Positions 61,319 through 64,000 of a stretch of DNA of 64,000 bases are shown here, in pieces (positions within the stretch are counted from its first letter, which is position 1; each line of letters opens with the position of its first letter). The DNA is from Arthrobacter sp. B6. GTDB lineage: Bacteria > Actinomycetota > Actinomycetes > Actinomycetales > Micrococcaceae. The notes under the pieces were generated by a model that searched no databases, was not told where the DNA came from, and saw only the letters and a program-made list of their open reading frames with translations. Made by a program: the position numbers and the translations under genes. The DNA lies in contig NZ_KV467168.1 in the NCBI RefSeq assembly GCF_001663775.1, positions 1,044,507-1,108,506 on the forward strand, in the 5' to 3' direction.

Positions 61319-62799
61319 TGTTGCTTGCCCTCTTCTGTAGGTGCCTGGGTACTTGAGGAATCTTCGGTGGCCGCCTGGGCAAGCTCAGCGGAGCGCGTGC
61401 CGGGCCGGTTCGCCAGAACCCAGCCTTCGGAGTTCCGCTGCGCGGCGAGCGTCACTGCCAGGGCACCCGCCGGAACGTCCTTGCGGATCACGGCGCCGGC
61501 GCCGCTGTAGGCCCCGTCGCCCACGGTGACAGGGGCGACAAACACCGTATTTGAACCTGTGCGGACGCCTGACCCGATGACGGTGCGGTGCTTTTTCTCG
61601 CCGTCGTAGTTGGCGGTGATGTTGCCGCACCCGATGTTGGTGTCCTCGCCGATTTCGGCGTCGCCGGCATAACCCAGGTGGGACAGTTTGGAGCCGCGGC
61701 CGATCGTGACGTTCTTGGTTTCGTAGAAGGCGCCGATCTTGCCGGTCTCGCCCAGGACAGTGCCGGGACGGAGGTACGTGAAAGGCCCGACGGCGGCGTC
61801 CGCGCCGATAACCGCACCCGAACCGTGCGTCCGGGTCACCTTTGCCCCCGCACCGATGCTGACGTCGGTCAATGTGGTGTCCGGACCAACGACGGCGTCC
61901 CGCGCCACCGTGGTGGTGCCGTGCAGCTGGGTGTTGGGCAGGATCCGGACGTCCTCATCCAGTGTGACGGTGGAATCGACCCACGTGGTGGAAGGATCAA
62001 CCACGGTGACACCGGCCCGCATCCACGCCTCAACTGTCCGGCGGTTCAGTTCCGCGCCGAGGGCCGACAGCTGGACGCGGTCGTTGGCGCCCTCCACCTG
62101 CCAGCGGTCCTCGGTGACGACGGCGGCAACCCGGCCGCCTGCCTCCCTGGCCAGCCCCAGGACGTCCGTGAGGTATTTTTCGCCCTGGGAGTTGTCGGTA
62201 GTGACGTGGACAAGCGCGTCGCGCAGGACGGCGGCGTCGAAAGCGTAAATTCCCGAGTTGACCTCACGGATGAGCCGCTCAGTTTCTGTGGCGTCTTTGT
62301 GCTCGCGGATGCCGGTGACCGTTCCGTCGTCCCCGCGGAGGATCCGGCCGTATCCGGTCGCGTCGTCAAGGACAGCCGTCAGGACGGTCACTGCGTTGGC
62401 TTCACGCTCATGGGTTGCTACCAGTTCGGCCAGCAGTCCGCCAGTCAGCAGTGGAACGTCGCCATAGGTGACAACGACCGTTCCAGCCAGCTCTTCGTGT
62501 GCGTCGAGGGCCGAGAGCGCAACTTCAACGGCGCGGCCGGTGCCCGGAATGTCGTCCTGGTCGACGATGACGGCGTCCGGGTCCAGGTCAACGAGGTGCT
62601 TGGCCACGAGGTCACGCTCATGGCGGACCACAAGGGCCAGCTGCCGGGGGTTGATGCTGCGGGCGGCCAGCAGCGCGTGCCCCACCATGGAGCGGCCGCC
62701 GATTTCGTGGAGGATCTTGGGGGTACGGGATTTCATCCGGGTACCGGCGCCTGCTGCCAGAACGATGACGGCGGCTGGGCCGGTAGTCTCGAGGATCAC
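61315..62799 (-). CDS. glmU: Bifunctional GlcNAc-1-P uridyltransferase/GlcN-1-P acetyltransferase
   Basis: 494 residues, GTG start. Makes UDP-GlcNAc for cell wall. The N-terminal uridyltransferase shows VIVLAAGAGTRMKSRTPKIL and VTYGDVPLLTGGLLAEL; a linker is followed by a left-handed beta-helix acetyltransferase of hexapeptide repeats (IGAFYETKNVTIGRGSKLSH, then YAGDAEIGEDTNIGCGNITA, where the catalytic His is in SHLGY). The C-terminal 30 residues are an Ala/Glu/Thr-rich tail. First gene of glmU-prs; tRNA-Gln lies 124 bp upstream on the same strand. Confidence 0.95.
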   Translation of the reverse strand: MILETTGPAAVIVLAAGAGTRMKSRTPKILHEIGGRSMVGHALLAARSINPRQLALVVRHERDLVAKHLVDLDPDAVIVDQDDIPGTGRAVEVALSALDAHEELAGTVVVTYGDVPLLTGGLLAELVATHEREANAVTVLTAVLDDATGYGRILRGDDGTVTGIREHKDATETERLIREVNSGIYAFDAAVLRDALVHVTTDNSQGEKYLTDVLGLAREAGGRVAAVVTEDRWQVEGANDRVQLSALGAELNRRTVEAWMRAGVTVVDPSTTWVDSTVTLDEDVRILPNTQLHGTTTVARDAVVGPDTTLTDVSIGAGAKVTRTHGSGAVIGADAAVGPFTYLRPGTVLGETGKIGAFYETKNVTIGRGSKLSHLGYAGDAEIGEDTNIGCGNITANYDGEKKHRTVIGSGVRTGSNTVFVAPVTVGDGAYSGAGAVIRKDVPAGALAVTLAAQRNSEGWVLANRPGTRSAELAQAATEDSSSTQAPTEEGKQQ

Positions 62800-62922
62800 G
62801 TACGGGCTCTCCTTGCTTGTTTGCGCTGTGCTTGGGTGCGCGGTGCGCTGGGCGCGGCGCCGGCCGGGCCAGCGGCCGGTGCGACACCGAGTTCATCCTA
62901 CTGGACGGTCATCGCACAGCAG

Positions 62923-62994
62923 TTCCGCCCATAGGATTCGAACCTATACTCCACGGCTCCAAAGGCCGGGGTGCTGCCATTACACCAGAGCGGA
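62923..62994 (-). tRNA. tRNA-Gln (anticodon TTG)
   Basis: A 72-nt cloverleaf on the minus strand. Acceptor stem TCCGCTC pairs with GGGCGGA (one T-G), D arm GTGT/GCAC, anticodon loop CTTTGGA giving anticodon TTG, T arm ATAGG-TTCGAAT-CCTAT. The outermost anticodon stem pair is a mismatch (C-T). CCA is not encoded. Discriminator base is A. Confidence 0.93.
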
Positions 62995-63118
62995 CCATGC
63001 CGCCGGCACGAGGCCCGGGCACAAGTATTTATTTTGCCATGGGTTCGGGGCTCGATGCGACATGGGCCCGAATCCGCCTCCATCCAGGGGCTTCCCGGCG
63101 GTAAGGCATGATGGAAAT

Positions 63119-63745
63119 GTGAGCAACGACCCTCCCCGGATCCGGATGACAGGCCTGCAGCGGCGCAGCCAGCTGATCGAGGTGGGACGCGGGCTCTTCG
63201 CCATCCGCGGGCTTGATGGAACCACCATTGAGGAGATTGCCGCCTGCGCCGGGGTCTCCAAGCCTGTCATCTACGAGCACTTCGGTTCCAAGGAGGGCCT
63301 GTACACGCAGGTGGTGGACTTCGAGTTCCGCATCCTGCTTGACGCCATCAACTCCGCCCTGACCGAAGAAGCCAAGCCGCGCATCCTGGTGGAACGGGCC
63401 GCCCTCGCCCTGCTGACCTACATCGAGGACCGCACCGACGGCTTCCGGATCCTGATGCGGGACGCCCCGCCGTCGCAGCCGGAAGGCGCCTTTTCCACCC
63501 TGCTGTCCCACGTGACCGCCCGGGTGGAACACATCCTGTCCGACGAGTTTGACCGCCGCGGCTTCAGCGCCGAGGACGGCGCCATGTACGCACAGATGCT
63601 CGTGGGCATGGTGGCCATGACCGGCCAGTGGTGGCAGGACAGCCGCCGCCCGGACAAGCACACCGTGGCAGCACACCTGGTCAACCTGGCGTGGAACGGC
63701 CTGACCGGCCTGAAGAAAGACCCGGAGCTGGCGAGCGAGGACTGA
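63119..63745 (+). CDS. TetR/AcrR family transcriptional regulator
   Basis: 208 residues from GTG 63119; the overlapping ATG is out of frame. The HTH is clear: TTIEEIAACAGVSKPVIYEH followed by FGSKEGLYTQVVD. The ligand domain contains ILVERAALALLTYIEDRTDG and a WWQDSRRPDK loop. Neither ligand nor target is evident: no transporter or enzyme is adjacent on the same strand. CATGAT (63107-63112) with 6 nt before GTG may be a leaderless -10. A family B hairpin follows directly after the stop. Confidence 0.88.
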   Translation: MSNDPPRIRMTGLQRRSQLIEVGRGLFAIRGLDGTTIEEIAACAGVSKPVIYEHFGSKEGLYTQVVDFEFRILLDAINSALTEEAKPRILVERAALALLTYIEDRTDGFRILMRDAPPSQPEGAFSTLLSHVTARVEHILSDEFDRRGFSAEDGAMYAQMLVGMVAMTGQWWQDSRRPDKHTVAAHLVNLAWNGLTGLKKDPELASED

Positions 63746-63800
63746 GCGCGAACGTACACTTGAGGCCCCAGGAACCGGGGCCACAAGTGTACGTTCGCGC
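63746..63800. repeat. Long intergenic hairpin, family B copy 2
   Basis: Arms 63746-63769 and 63777-63800 pair over 24 bp with one A-A mismatch and a 7-nt loop. The outer part GCGCGAACGTACA equals copy 1 (15977-16040); the following base pair is C-G here and G-C in copy 1. It starts on the base after the TetR stop and separates convergent genes. Confidence 0.85.
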
Positions 63801-63808
63801 CGATATAC

Positions 63809-64000
63809 CTACTCGCCGAGGACTTCCAGGGCCTCCAGCCATTCGAGTTCTAACGCTTCGCGATCGCCGGCGAGGTCCTTGAGCTTTTTGTTTTGCTCGG
63901 CCAGGGCATCGAAGTCGTTTTCGGCTGTGCTTTTGACCATCTGGTCGTGGATTTTCTTTTCCTGCTGCTCGAGCTTGCCCAGCTGGCGTTCGATCCGGTT
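63809..64000 (-). CDS. ABC-F family ATPase, C-terminal fragment (runs off the right edge)
   Basis: The last 63 codons of a gene that continues past 64000. The peptide is a charged coiled coil: NRIERQLGKLEQQEKKIHDQ, a middle with ENDFDALAEQNKKLK, and the end LEWLEALEVLGE. This matches the C-terminal coiled-coil extension of Uup/EttA-type ABC-F proteins that act on ribosomes. The ATPase domains are outside the window. The stop TAG is at 63809-63811, just past the family B hairpin. Confidence 0.75.
   Translation of the reverse strand, partial: NRIERQLGKLEQQEKKIHDQMVKSTAENDFDALAEQNKKLKDLAGDREALELEWLEALEVLGE

Overview
The window is 64 kb of GC-rich actinobacterial chromosome. Gene content and order (MMPL exporter with TetR, split biotin-dependent acyl-CoA carboxylase with an epsilon subunit, SufS-SufU, SCO4848- and DUF2505-type small proteins, many GTG starts, many start codons placed directly behind a -10 box) point to Micrococcaceae, most likely Arthrobacter or Pseudarthrobacter. 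There is no IS element, prophage, CRISPR array or rRNA operon. One tRNA (Gln, TTG) is present.

Layout. 1-10.5 kb (mostly minus): a truncated membrane/surface protein gene at the left edge, a 2053-codon Ig-like/FN3 surface protein whose 5' part shares a 407-bp near-identical block with the edge gene, a class III nucleotide cyclase, a bacterial PH-domain membrane protein, birA and an HSDL2-like SDR. 10.5-23 kb (plus): acyl-CoA carboxylase beta and epsilon subunits, a DUF885 peptidase, a DAACS symporter, TetR-MMPL, maf, the biotin-carrying acyl-CoA carboxylase alpha subunit, an NTF2-like protein and a class I amidotransferase. The beta and alpha carboxylase genes, 9.6 kb apart, share a TTGTAG-N5-CTACAA palindrome in their upstream regions.

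23-43 kb is dominated by nitrate/nitrite assimilation: narK, nasA and a flavoprotein with a C-terminal BFD-like [2Fe-2S] domain form one operon; nirB, cobA (siroheme) and nnaR (HemD-like domain plus winged helix) form another; nirD lies divergently from nirB. A small FAD oxidoreductase follows nnaR. narK, nirB and the small flavoprotein have the same promoter layout: GlnR-like half-sites repeating every 11 bp, the last one ending exactly 10 nt before a TANNNT -10 box. Housekeeping genes are interspersed: an MHS transporter, pspC, a methyltransferase, an NAD(P)H-quinone reductase of the LpdA type, purine nucleoside phosphorylase, an Rrf2 regulator, a phosphohexomutase and deoC.

43-64 kb: a small membrane protein, a YdjM-like membrane protein, mfd, an SDR-DUF2867 protein, DUF2505 and SCO4848 proteins, sufS-sufU, two adjacent large LuxR-type ATPases (one without a usable start codon), pth, rplY, prs, glmU, tRNA-Gln, a TetR regulator and the 3' end of an ABC-F gene.

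Two signals recur between genes. First, very long perfect or near-perfect hairpins right after stop codons fall into families that share the outer arm sequence while the inner arm changes on both sides at once. Second, about ten genes have a TANNNT -10 box only 6-7 nt before the start codon, the signature of leaderless transcription.
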